A DNA stretch of 37,249 bases from an uncultured Anaerolineae bacterium (GTDB lineage Bacteria; Chloroflexota; Anaerolineae; Aggregatilineales; Phototrophicaceae): contig CALAJK010000113.1 in assembly GCA_937922795.1 (NCBI GenBank), positions 1 through 37,249 on the forward strand, read 5' to 3'. Every line of letters starts with the position of its first letter. The stretch's first letter is position 1. Below, in pieces: positions 16,096-23,790 of the stretch. The notes below the pieces were generated by a model that was not told the DNA's origin, made no database searches, and worked only from the letters and a program-made list of their open reading frames with translations. The translations under genes and the position numbers were made by a program.

Positions 16096-17117
16096 CAAGA
16101 TCCTCCTTCAGTTCTCGGCAAATGATGTAGAGCGCGGTATTGCGTTTGCAGCGCCCGCGATAACGCAGAGACGCTGGCGGCTGCCAGCTCATGGACGACG
16201 ACCAGCGGCTGCAAGGCGTCGGTGATGCGCTGGCAGTCGTACAGCGTGAACGGACGGTGCTGGTCAAGGTGGGCGATATGCTCGCGGGCGAGGGCGATCT
16301 GCTCGGCGATGGACAGAGCCGCGAAACCCTCCGGCAGCCCGGCTTCGAGGCTGGCCTGCTGGTACGCGCCGGACAGGCTCAGGCTCAGACGGACGCACTC
16401 GATGCGCTCGCGGGCTTCAGCCGACAGCGCCTCGATGCGGTCCAGCACGTAGAAGATGGCGTCGCGTTCGTCGGATAGTCCCGGACGGGTGTTGATCAGA
16501 TGCGCGGTGTCCAGCGCGAAGCTCCAATCGTCGAACTCCAGGCAGCGCATGAAGTACTCCACCATGGTCGGGTCGGCGAAGGTGAGGCCGGGCCACCAGG
16601 TGTTGTCAATGTACAGGTGCACCGGCGGCTCGCCGCCGCACAACGCCGCCACTGTGTTCAGAACCGACGCGAAAGCGTCCAGCACCTCCAGATGGGTGTA
16701 GGTGTACGCGCGTGTGAAGGTGTGCGCGATCTCGACGTGGGCAGCGTGCACGGTCGCATAGGCGGCGCGCATGGCTTTGACAGCCCACAGTTGGTCGCAC
16801 AGCCGGCGGATGATCTGGCTGCGCCAGATGCCGCCCGCCAGGCGCTGCGCCCAGGCGTCGTCGCCGGCAAAATAGCGTTTCACTGCGTCCGGCCGGTTGC
16901 GCCAGATGTCCAGCCAGCCCATCTGGACGGGCAGGGACACCCCGCAGACCAACCCGCGCGGCGGGTTCCGGGGGAAGGCGTCGCCGCCAAAGCCATCAAG
17001 CTGGAGTTCGACGCCATGCAGCCCATGCCCATAGGTGAAAGTTGCCAGCGCCTCCCATTGGCCATCGCGGGCGTCCAATGCGTGGGGATCGAGCGCCAGG
17101 CTCAGCAGCTCGAACAT
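16095..17117 (-). CDS. cbiR: TIM-barrel (AP-endonuclease-2 superfamily) protein, candidate cobamide-remodelling hydrolase CbiR
   Basis: The 340-residue soluble protein has the alternating strand-helix pattern of xylose-isomerase-like/AP-endonuclease-2 TIM barrels. Possible metal or catalytic residues lie at strand ends: ELQLDG (about residue 38), VHLYIDNTWW (about 170), FALDTAHLI (about 204) and VVVHEL near the C-terminus. It is the first gene after a cobalamin riboswitch and is coupled to btuF. CbiR, described in Akkermansia and Moorella, is a riboswitch-associated enzyme of this superfamily. It hydrolyses cobamides so the corrinoid ring can be rebuilt with another lower ligand. The presence of btuFCD, cobU and cobS fits that cycle. 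Identity rests on fold, size and context, not on alignment. The start has a strong AAAGGAGGA site. Confidence 0.65.
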   Translation of the reverse strand: MFELLSLALDPHALDARDGQWEALATFTYGHGLHGVELQLDGFGGDAFPRNPPRGLVCGVSLPVQMGWLDIWRNRPDAVKRYFAGDDAWAQRLAGGIWRSQIIRRLCDQLWAVKAMRAAYATVHAAHVEIAHTFTRAYTYTHLEVLDAFASVLNTVAALCGGEPPVHLYIDNTWWPGLTFADPTMVEYFMRCLEFDDWSFALDTAHLINTRPGLSDERDAIFYVLDRIEALSAEARERIECVRLSLSLSGAYQQASLEAGLPEGFAALSIAEQIALAREHIAHLDQHRPFTLYDCQRITDALQPLVVVHELAAASVSALSRALQTQYRALHHLPRTEGGS

Positions 17118-17309
17118 GGCGGCGTCCTCCTTTCACCGGCAGCGGCGCGCTCTGGATGAGGCGGGGGCGCTCCCACAGCCCGCTCGCCGCGGCGGCCAAG
17201 CGCGCAGGTTCGCCGTTCGGAGAGGTGACGCGGCGGTTTATAACAGGCCGGCATCGTCTGCCTCCAGTGCATGGATGGAGGACGACTGCCATGGTAGGGT
17301 GACGAAAAA

Positions 17310-17327
17310 GCCCGCCGGGCGGCGGGC
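17310..17327 (-). terminator. Intrinsic terminator between the B12 riboswitch and the operon
   Basis: On the minus strand GCCCGCC (17327-17321) pairs with GGCGGGC (17316-17310) across a four-base loop and is followed directly by five T (17309-17305). It lies downstream of the aptamer and about 190 bases before the first gene. This fits a riboswitch that acts by transcription termination when cobalamin is bound. The rest of the leader, 17118-17304, holds a CCTCCA/TGGAGG stem and the ribosome-binding site. Confidence 0.8.
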
Positions 17328-17387
17328 ATGAGGCTTGAACACCATCACCATGCTCGTTTCCCTTTTCCGCGAAGGTCTATTCACGAG

Positions 17388-17514
17388 CTAAGGCAGAGGC
17401 AGGCATTCGGGCTTTCCCAGTCACGGGATTACCGTTGCGCGACAGCGCCGGACTTTCACCGGTCTTTCCCTCTTATGCGCCGAACATCCGGGTTCTGGCG
17501 CACCTCTGTCTTAG
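17388..17514 (-). ncRNA. Cobalamin (B12) riboswitch aptamer
   Basis: On the minus strand the conserved core is clear: ACCGGTGAAAGTCCGGCGCT, then GCGCAACGGTAATCCCGTG, then the B12-box-like AAGCCCGAATGCCTGCC. The ends pair into a P1 stem (17514-17503 with 17399-17388, twelve positions with one mismatch). It precedes the CbiR-like gene and btuFCD and is followed by an intrinsic terminator, so cobalamin should shut the operon off. Confidence 0.93.
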
Positions 17515-17536
17515 AGTATGCAGTTGGTTGTTGATA

Positions 17537-17565
17537 AGCGTAACATGAGCCGCGCCATCTGTCAA
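17537..17565 (-). promoter_or_regulatory. Predicted sigma70-type promoter of the B12 operon
   Basis: A perfect TTGACA -35 (17565-17560) stands 17 bases before TACGCT (17542-17537), a three-of-six match to the -10. It lies about 23 bases upstream of the aptamer. A CCTCTC-tg-GAGAGG dyad (17566-17579) abuts the -35. Confidence 0.5.
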
Positions 17566-17579
17566 CCTCTCTGGAGAGG

Positions 17580-17817
17580 CGCAGACAGGTTCTTAAAAGT
17601 CCATGAGGGAGCTATACTTGCAGAGCCGCCAACGGCAAGTAGATGGAGCGAATAGAGGGATCGAGAGACAACGCCCACGGCCGCCGCGTCGCAGCGGCGT
17701 ATCATACCCAGCGGACTGAAACGCATCCCTCCAGTTGTGTCATCCATTCTGTTGTACAATCTGCGCGAGCACTTGATTTTACGAGCTGATCCAGCATAAG
17801 GACGATGCAAACACACA
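17580..17817 (+). promoter_or_regulatory. Intergenic region with a possible GH65 promoter
   Basis: Between the B12 operon promoter and the GH65 gene no further gene was recognised. TACAAT at 17755-17760 is a five-of-six -10 match; the hexamer 17 bases upstream (CAGTTG) is weak. A GC-rich CGCCGC/GCGGCG stem near 17685 has no T-run. Ribosome-binding potential before ATG 17818 is poor (AGGACG, twelve bases away). Confidence 0.3.
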
Positions 17818-20028
17818 ATGGACGCCCATTGGGAACTTGTTGAGACAGAGCCTTTTGACAGCGAACGTCTGCGCGGATGGGAGGGGCTGTTCACCCAGGG
17901 CAGCGGGTATCTCCATGTGCGCGGTTCGCTGGAGGAGCATCTCAGCGACGCGCCGCAAAACCTGACGTACCTGCGCCGCCCTGCCAACGTCACCGCTGAG
18001 CAGTTCCCATCGCTGAAAGCGAAATGGGGAACGTTCATCCCCGGCATATACGGTGAACATCCCCTCATGGGCAAAGAGATGGCCAACCTGCCCGCATTTT
18101 TGGAGATCGCGCCAGCTATCGACGGCGAACGTCTTGACGTATCGCACAGCGCGATCCTCAGTCAGCGGCGGGCGCTCAATTTGCAGACGGCAGTGCTGAC
18201 GCGGACACTCCGCTGGCGCACCCAAAGCGGCAAGATGGTTGAGGTGGGGTTCGAGCGGTTCGCCAGCGCTGCGCGGCCGCATCTCTTCGTCCAGCGCATG
18301 ACTGTGCGCTGCGACGCGCCGGCACACTTGAGCGTGCGGGCGGGCATCAATTCAGATGTGCGCACCAGCGGCTTCGATCACCTGGCGCGGGTGGACTTCG
18401 CGCGCATCGCGCCGGATCAAATACGCTGCGACGCGGCGTTGGACACGGGCGATGAGGTTCACTTGGCGACATGGGCTTCGCTGGCTGGGGCATCCTGGAC
18501 GTTTCACGACACGGGGCGCGCTGCTCACCTTGAGGCCTTCATCCCGTGTGAGGCCGAGCAGGTGATCGTCTTCGAAAAGCGCACCGCCGTGACCGCTAGC
18601 GCAGACAGCCAACGCCTTGACCCAACGGCGCTCCTAATGCTTGATCGACGCTACGAGGCGCTGCTGGCAGAACACGCGCAAATCTGGCAGCAGCGCTGGC
18701 AGCGGACTGACGTGCTGATCGAGGGCGACGCCGAGTCGCAGCTCTACCTGCGGCTGGCGCTCTATCACTTGATGCGCGCGCACCCAGGCGACAGCCGGTT
18801 CGCCATCGATCCCAAAGCCGCGGCTGGCGACGCTTATCGCGGCCTGTACTTCTGGGATACCGAGATGTACCTACTGCCCTTCTTCTTGTACACTGACCCT
18901 GAGCGCGGACGGATGCTGACCGATTTTCGCATCCGCACGCTGGAAGGCGCGCGGCGCAACGCGGCGGCTTACGGCTATCGCGGCGCGCGCTACCCCTGGG
19001 AGGGCGACGCTGACGGCGTTGAGCAGTGTCCCAACTGGCAGTACCGCGATCACGAAGTGCACGTGACGGCGGATGTCGTCTACGGTCTGGCGCACTATGC
19101 GCGCGCGACCGATTCGCCGGAATATCTGACCCAACAGGCGGCGGACGTGCTGCGCGAGACCGCCGTGTATTGGCTGGAGCGAGTTGACTGGCGCCCAGGC
19201 GATCCTTATCCCAGTTTGCTGGGCGTCATGGGGCCGGATGAGTACACGCCGATCAGCCACAACAACGCGTACACCAACCGTCTGGTCGCCTTTGCGCTCG
19301 ATCAAGCCGCCCTAGTCAGCCCAGAGCCGCTCAAGTCACGCTGTTTGGCTGTCGCCCGCGGCCTGCCCATCGTGCGCAGAGCGGACGGCCTGGTGATGCA
19401 GTGCGAGGAATTCGAGCGGCTGGCGGTGCTCGATTTCGATGCATTGTGGCTCGATCGATCCCAACCGTTCGCCGCCCAGGTCGCACAAGAGCGGCTGTAT
19501 CGCAGCCGCTGCCTCAAGCAGGCTGATGTGCTGCTGCTGATGATGCTGTTCCCAGACGAATTCAGCGATCAAGAAGTGCGGCAGGCGTGGGATTATTACC
19601 TTCCGTACACGACGCATGACTCGTCGCTGTCGCCGGGGGTGCATGCGATCATCGCGCTGCGCCTGGGCCTGCTCGACCAGGCATGGGCATTCTGGCAGCG
19701 CAGCCTGGCCATCGATCGCGACGGCGGCGCAGCCGAAGGCATTCACATCGCCGCCCAGGGCATGAACTGGCAGATAGCGGTGTGCGGCTTCGGCGGGATG
19801 CGCACGGCCATGCAGTCCGAACATCTTCGCCTCACGCCGCGTTTGCCCGCGCATTGGGCGCGGCTGGCGTTCCCCGTCATCTGGAAGCGGCAGCCGGCTT
19901 ACATTGACATCCGTCCTGAGCAGGTCACGATCGAGAATCGAAGCGATCGAACGCTGACGGCGCAGGTCTACGACGATCGACGCGCGATCCCTGCGGGCGA
20001 GAGCGCTCACTTCTCCGCGCCGAGATAG
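17818..20028 (+). CDS. GH65 glycoside phosphorylase (disaccharide phosphorylase-like)
   Basis: The 736-residue protein matches GH65, which includes inverting phosphorylases for maltose, trehalose, kojibiose and nigerose that release beta-glucose-1-phosphate. It has an N-terminal beta-sandwich (to about residue 260), a linker, an (alpha/alpha)6 barrel and a small C-terminal beta domain. The FWDTEMY motif is at about 343-349. The catalytic acid is Glu475 in GVMGPDEYTP, followed by NNAYTN. THDSSLSPGVHA near 600 is the phosphate-binding region, which favours a phosphorylase over a hydrolase. The usual His in YRGH before FWDTE is Leu here (AYRGLYFWDTE), so specificity may be unusual. There is no signal peptide, so it acts in the cytoplasm. 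It is tail-to-tail with the GH2 gene, overlapping by 22 bases. Confidence 0.9.
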   Translation: MDAHWELVETEPFDSERLRGWEGLFTQGSGYLHVRGSLEEHLSDAPQNLTYLRRPANVTAEQFPSLKAKWGTFIPGIYGEHPLMGKEMANLPAFLEIAPAIDGERLDVSHSAILSQRRALNLQTAVLTRTLRWRTQSGKMVEVGFERFASAARPHLFVQRMTVRCDAPAHLSVRAGINSDVRTSGFDHLARVDFARIAPDQIRCDAALDTGDEVHLATWASLAGASWTFHDTGRAAHLEAFIPCEAEQVIVFEKRTAVTASADSQRLDPTALLMLDRRYEALLAEHAQIWQQRWQRTDVLIEGDAESQLYLRLALYHLMRAHPGDSRFAIDPKAAAGDAYRGLYFWDTEMYLLPFFLYTDPERGRMLTDFRIRTLEGARRNAAAYGYRGARYPWEGDADGVEQCPNWQYRDHEVHVTADVVYGLAHYARATDSPEYLTQQAADVLRETAVYWLERVDWRPGDPYPSLLGVMGPDEYTPISHNNAYTNRLVAFALDQAALVSPEPLKSRCLAVARGLPIVRRADGLVMQCEEFERLAVLDFDALWLDRSQPFAAQVAQERLYRSRCLKQADVLLLMMLFPDEFSDQEVRQAWDYYLPYTTHDSSLSPGVHAIIALRLGLLDQAWAFWQRSLAIDRDGGAAEGIHIAAQGMNWQIAVCGFGGMRTAMQSEHLRLTPRLPAHWARLAFPVIWKRQPAYIDIRPEQVTIENRSDRTLTAQVYDDRRAIPAGESAHFSAPR

Positions 20029-22685
20029 CGCAGGATGCTGAACAGCAGATGGCGCGCGGCGACGTTCGCCTCTAGACCGCTGACCTGATCGCCCATGCCG
20101 CCCGCGAACCGCAGCGTCGAGAAAATCGCCCTGCCCTTCCCCAGGTGCGCTTCAAGCAGATAGTCGGTGAGGATGAACCGGCGCGCATCCAGTCGGCGTA
20201 GGATCGGCTTCAGGCGCTGCAGGTCAGGAAGCATATCCTGGAGCTGCGCCGTATCCAGGGCGACATCTGTCGTCAGATGATAGAACTGCAAGTCGGCAAA
20301 ACCGCGATGCGGAAAACCCGCCCAGGCCGGATGATCCACGATCAGTTTGATCGCTTCCCGCCAGAACGGACATGGGATGACAGGCAGCGCGCCAATGCCC
20401 GTTTGCAGGATCAGCGCCCGGCCGCCGCCGCGGATGAAATCCCATACGCCCTCGGTGGCGGCGCTGGTCACCAGCAGATGATCGCTCAGCGCGTCGAAGC
20501 GCCCGCGCCGGCTCACATCGAGCGCCCGCTCCCGCAGCAGCTCTAACCCGTCCAGACTGCCTGACGGATCGTGCCAGGCGAGCTTCGCTGGCGCATCGCC
20601 AGGGGACGGATACACCCAGAGCGTCCACTGATTGCGCACCTCCCCTAGAGCGGCCTGCAGCAGGTACTCCCCGCCGCGTTCTGGAGCCTGGAAGTTGATC
20701 ACAGCGAGCTCGCGCGGCGCGCCGCCCATCAGCGGGCCCGCTGCTTGAGCCTGCCCTGTAGTGAGCGTATGGCCCTGCGCGTCCAGCAGCCGCCAGCGCA
20801 CCTCGCCGCCAGGGAGCGCCTCGCCGGCATGCGCCAGCACCAGACGGTACTCTACCCAGGCGCTGGCGGTCAGATTGAAGCGGTCTACGGGGTTCGGCCG
20901 GTCGCCGCCGCGGCGCCAAACGCGCCTGCGCCCCTGTTCCAGGACGAGGACGGTATCCGCGTTGAAGGTTCTAAAGGCCTCAGGATCGTACTTGGAGCGG
21001 CCTAAATCGTCGAATACCGCCGAGGTCGCCAGCGGCGTATCGCGGATGCCCGTCACGACATAGCCACCCATGCCGCCGCGCCCGCGCACCTTTTCCAGAA
21101 TCGTTTTGCGGATGATGAACGACCCCTGGCGCGAAATGCGCTGGAGGTCTCGCCCGCTGAATCCCAGATCGGTCAAACGCGCCATGCGCTCCGTCTGCTG
21201 CGGGTAAGCGAGCACCTCCAGCGGGTGAATCGGATTCTGCTCGGTCAGCCACCAGGGCAGCGCCCCGCCAAAAGCGGCGCGGATTTCATCCAGATCGCGA
21301 TACTCGTCGGCGTCGCAGAACTCGCCGAAGATCCACGGCCGGGGCGAACGCCAGGAACGGCTGAAATGATCCATCAGCGGCGTGAAGTAGTGCAGATCGC
21401 AGTAGAAGTGATAGTCATTGAAATCGGCATAATCGAACGTCAGGCCGCCGTATGCCTCGCCCGACCCGCTGTTGTCGCACATCAGCACGCCGCTCGTCCG
21501 GCTGCGCGCGATGGCGTCCAACTGGCCGAGCAGATCCGCGCCTACGGCGCTGTCCAGCTCGCACCCCAGGCTGTAGATGATGACGGACGGGTGACGATGA
21601 GCCCGCAGCACGATGTCGCGGTATTCGATGGGCGCCTGCCGCGCCAGCCGCTCAGTGACCTGCGGCAGCCACAGCGGCAGCTCCAGCCACAAAAACATGC
21701 CCTCCTGGTCGGCGATCTCAAAATACAGCGGCGACGGCACATACAAACACAGCTTGATCAGGTTGAAGCCGAGCTCCCGCACCCGTCGGAATTCCTCACG
21801 AATGGCGGCTTCATCTGGCGCAGGACACAAACGGTCAGGATACCAGCCCCAGTTCAGCACGCCGCGCAGGAACACATTCTCGCCGTTGAAGTACAGTCGT
21901 TCGCCGTCGTGCGCCAGCCGCCGAAAACCGAACGTCCGCTGGACGCGAAGCGCGACTGCGCCCCCCGCCTCTAGGCAAATTTCAGCCGTATAGAGCGCCG
22001 GCAACTGCGGTGACCAGCGGCGCGGCTGCTCGACGCGCACAGTCGTTTGCAGCCTGCCGGCCTGCACCACGCCGTGCCAGGACGCGCACTCCGCTCCGGA
22101 TGGATCGTATACCTGCACCTGCGCCGTCATCCCGTCGGCGGCGTGCAGGCTGGCTTCGATGCCGACATCACCGGTTTCCGGATTAGGCAGAAGCCACATC
22201 TCGCCGACTGCCGCGCCGGGGAAGGCGGCCAGGCGCGCCGGCTGCCAGATGCCGCCGAAAGGGATACATACGTCGGGCAGGAAGCCGGCCAGCGACTCGC
22301 GCAGGGGGAAACGCCCGCCCGGCTTGAAGACCGTCAGTTCGATCAGATTGGTCTCGCCCGGTCGGATCGCGTCGGTGACATCGAAGGCAAACGCCGTCCA
22401 CATGCCGGTATGCTCGCCGACAGGCACGCCGTTCACCCGCGCCTCGACGTAATAGCTGAGCGCATCGAACTGAAGCTGTACTCGTTGACCCTGCCAGTCA
22501 GACGGTATGAAGGCCGAGCGCCGGAAGACAGCCGGGCCGTCTACGCGCCGTTCGTAGCCCTGCGCCTCCCAGACGCCCGGCGTGTAGATGACGCCCGTTT
22601 GCCCGGCCAAAGCAAACGACCACTCGCCATCGAGCGACAATATCGATGCCTGGGCATCATTGTGCCAGGGGGTTACTGCATTCAT
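20007..22685 (-). CDS. GH2-family beta-glycosidase
   Basis: The 892-residue protein has GH2 architecture: a sugar-binding jelly-roll domain (FRRSAFIPSDWQGQRVQLQF at about 54-73), an immunoglobulin-like domain (about 160-255) and a TIM barrel from about 260. The barrel opens with GENVFLRGVLNWGWYPDR. The expected acid/base is Glu376 in YSLGCELDS and the nucleophile Glu455 in WIFGEF, 79 residues apart as usual for the family. The Asn that normally precedes the acid/base (SLGNE) is Cys here, which is uncommon and may alter activity. A C-terminal region of about 300 residues has further beta domains. There is no signal peptide, so substrates must be imported. It is the last gene of the minus-strand sugar operon, 24 bases after GH172. 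Substrate is unknown; galactoside, glucuronide and mannoside enzymes all occur in GH2. Confidence 0.88.
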   Translation of the reverse strand: MNAVTPWHNDAQASILSLDGEWSFALAGQTGVIYTPGVWEAQGYERRVDGPAVFRRSAFIPSDWQGQRVQLQFDALSYYVEARVNGVPVGEHTGMWTAFAFDVTDAIRPGETNLIELTVFKPGGRFPLRESLAGFLPDVCIPFGGIWQPARLAAFPGAAVGEMWLLPNPETGDVGIEASLHAADGMTAQVQVYDPSGAECASWHGVVQAGRLQTTVRVEQPRRWSPQLPALYTAEICLEAGGAVALRVQRTFGFRRLAHDGERLYFNGENVFLRGVLNWGWYPDRLCPAPDEAAIREEFRRVRELGFNLIKLCLYVPSPLYFEIADQEGMFLWLELPLWLPQVTERLARQAPIEYRDIVLRAHRHPSVIIYSLGCELDSAVGADLLGQLDAIARSRTSGVLMCDNSGSGEAYGGLTFDYADFNDYHFYCDLHYFTPLMDHFSRSWRSPRPWIFGEFCDADEYRDLDEIRAAFGGALPWWLTEQNPIHPLEVLAYPQQTERMARLTDLGFSGRDLQRISRQGSFIIRKTILEKVRGRGGMGGYVVTGIRDTPLATSAVFDDLGRSKYDPEAFRTFNADTVLVLEQGRRRVWRRGGDRPNPVDRFNLTASAWVEYRLVLAHAGEALPGGEVRWRLLDAQGHTLTTGQAQAAGPLMGGAPRELAVINFQAPERGGEYLLQAALGEVRNQWTLWVYPSPGDAPAKLAWHDPSGSLDGLELLRERALDVSRRGRFDALSDHLLVTSAATEGVWDFIRGGGRALILQTGIGALPVIPCPFWREAIKLIVDHPAWAGFPHRGFADLQFYHLTTDVALDTAQLQDMLPDLQRLKPILRRLDARRFILTDYLLEAHLGKGRAIFSTLRFAGGMGDQVSGLEANVAARHLLFSILRYLGAEK

Positions 22686-22709
22686 GGATGTCCTCGCCCG
22701 TCAGTCAGC

Positions 22710-23783
22710 TTATAAACGCGGCAGCCGCGCCTGCACCGGCAGCATCGGCGGAAACGGTTTGTGAGGTTCGGTCTGGTACCAATAAGCCGTCGAGGCGTAA
22801 TCGTTGGTCAGTTTGTTGGCATGTCCATGCTCGATCGTCACTCGGATCGAACGCTCGAAGTAGATCGGATCTTCGATGTGGTAGCGGTAGAGCGTGTTCT
22901 TGCCGCGCCACGGCCAATCGTCTGTGCCCTGGTAGAGGATGAGGCCATGATAGGGCGCGCTGTATTCTTGCTTCGGGCAAAAAGCTGTGTTGAAGTAATC
23001 CTCAGTGCCTGTGCCATGCAACCCCGGCCAAGGCGCGCCATCGATGAAGATCATATCATCCCCTTCGCCGTACCAGTCGTTCGCCTGACGTGAGAAGCAG
23101 TCAATGTCGAGATGACAGCCGACGTAGTGCCCAGTTCCCTCGGCGTCGAGGATGACGTAGTTACGTTCTCCGGTGATGTTGGGCGTGCGCCAGGCTTCAC
23201 GCATCTTCTCCGGATGATCTTCCCACCGAACTGATGGATCAGCCCAGCCCGGCGTAGGGTTGACCCGCCGCCACTGAGCATGAAATCGGCCATAGTCGTC
23301 TAGGCGCGTGTCGGACGGGTAGGCTTCGTAATCAATATAGAAGTAGAGGTTGAGTTTACGGCTGGCTTCGTTGGCGACTTCGATCCGCGCCGCCGTTTGG
23401 AACGGCATGGCAAACCAACAGTTGAAGCCGCGCCCATCTTCAGGGCTCATCTGCAGAGGCAGCGAGACGAAATTGCGCGCTAGAGCGTGGCCCAGGCCAA
23501 AGAAATCGCCGATAGGCGTCTCGACGCTCGGCGCGCTCTCGCCATCCCAGTACATTCGGAGAAGCGCTTTCCGCAGCACAAGCTTATCTTCGCACCACAT
23601 CGTCATCCAGATATGCTTGATGCAGGCGGGACCGCCCAATTCGGCGATGACGCGCGTCGTGTCGGGTTCAATTTCCCACCAATCGCTGTTGCCACCCGTC
23701 GGGTCGTAGCTGGAAACGCGCAGCCGGCGCACGCCGGGGCGCAGCCGCGGCAGCCCGGCGAGGGTGCTGTGACCGAGAATCAT
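22710..23783 (-). CDS. GH172-family (DUF2961) glycosidase
   Basis: The 357-residue protein belongs to DUF2961, now CAZy family GH172, whose members act on alpha-D-fructofuranosides (difructose anhydride I) and D-arabinofuranosides. Two Glu-bearing motifs, WYGEGDD (Glu240) and GTGTEDYF (Glu261), are 21 residues apart. This equals the spacing I recall for the two catalytic glutamates of the Bifidobacterium enzyme. The N-terminus SSYDPTGGNSDWW is also typical. Members form trimers or larger oligomers. There is no signal peptide. It follows the second permease by seven bases and precedes the GH2 gene, so the imported sugar may carry a furanosyl unit. Confidence 0.87.
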   Translation of the reverse strand: MILGHSTLAGLPRLRPGVRRLRVSSYDPTGGNSDWWEIEPDTTRVIAELGGPACIKHIWMTMWCEDKLVLRKALLRMYWDGESAPSVETPIGDFFGLGHALARNFVSLPLQMSPEDGRGFNCWFAMPFQTAARIEVANEASRKLNLYFYIDYEAYPSDTRLDDYGRFHAQWRRVNPTPGWADPSVRWEDHPEKMREAWRTPNITGERNYVILDAEGTGHYVGCHLDIDCFSRQANDWYGEGDDMIFIDGAPWPGLHGTGTEDYFNTAFCPKQEYSAPYHGLILYQGTDDWPWRGKNTLYRYHIEDPIYFERSIRVTIEHGHANKLTNDYASTAYWYQTEPHKPFPPMLPVQARLPRL

Positions 23784-23790
23784 CGCATGC

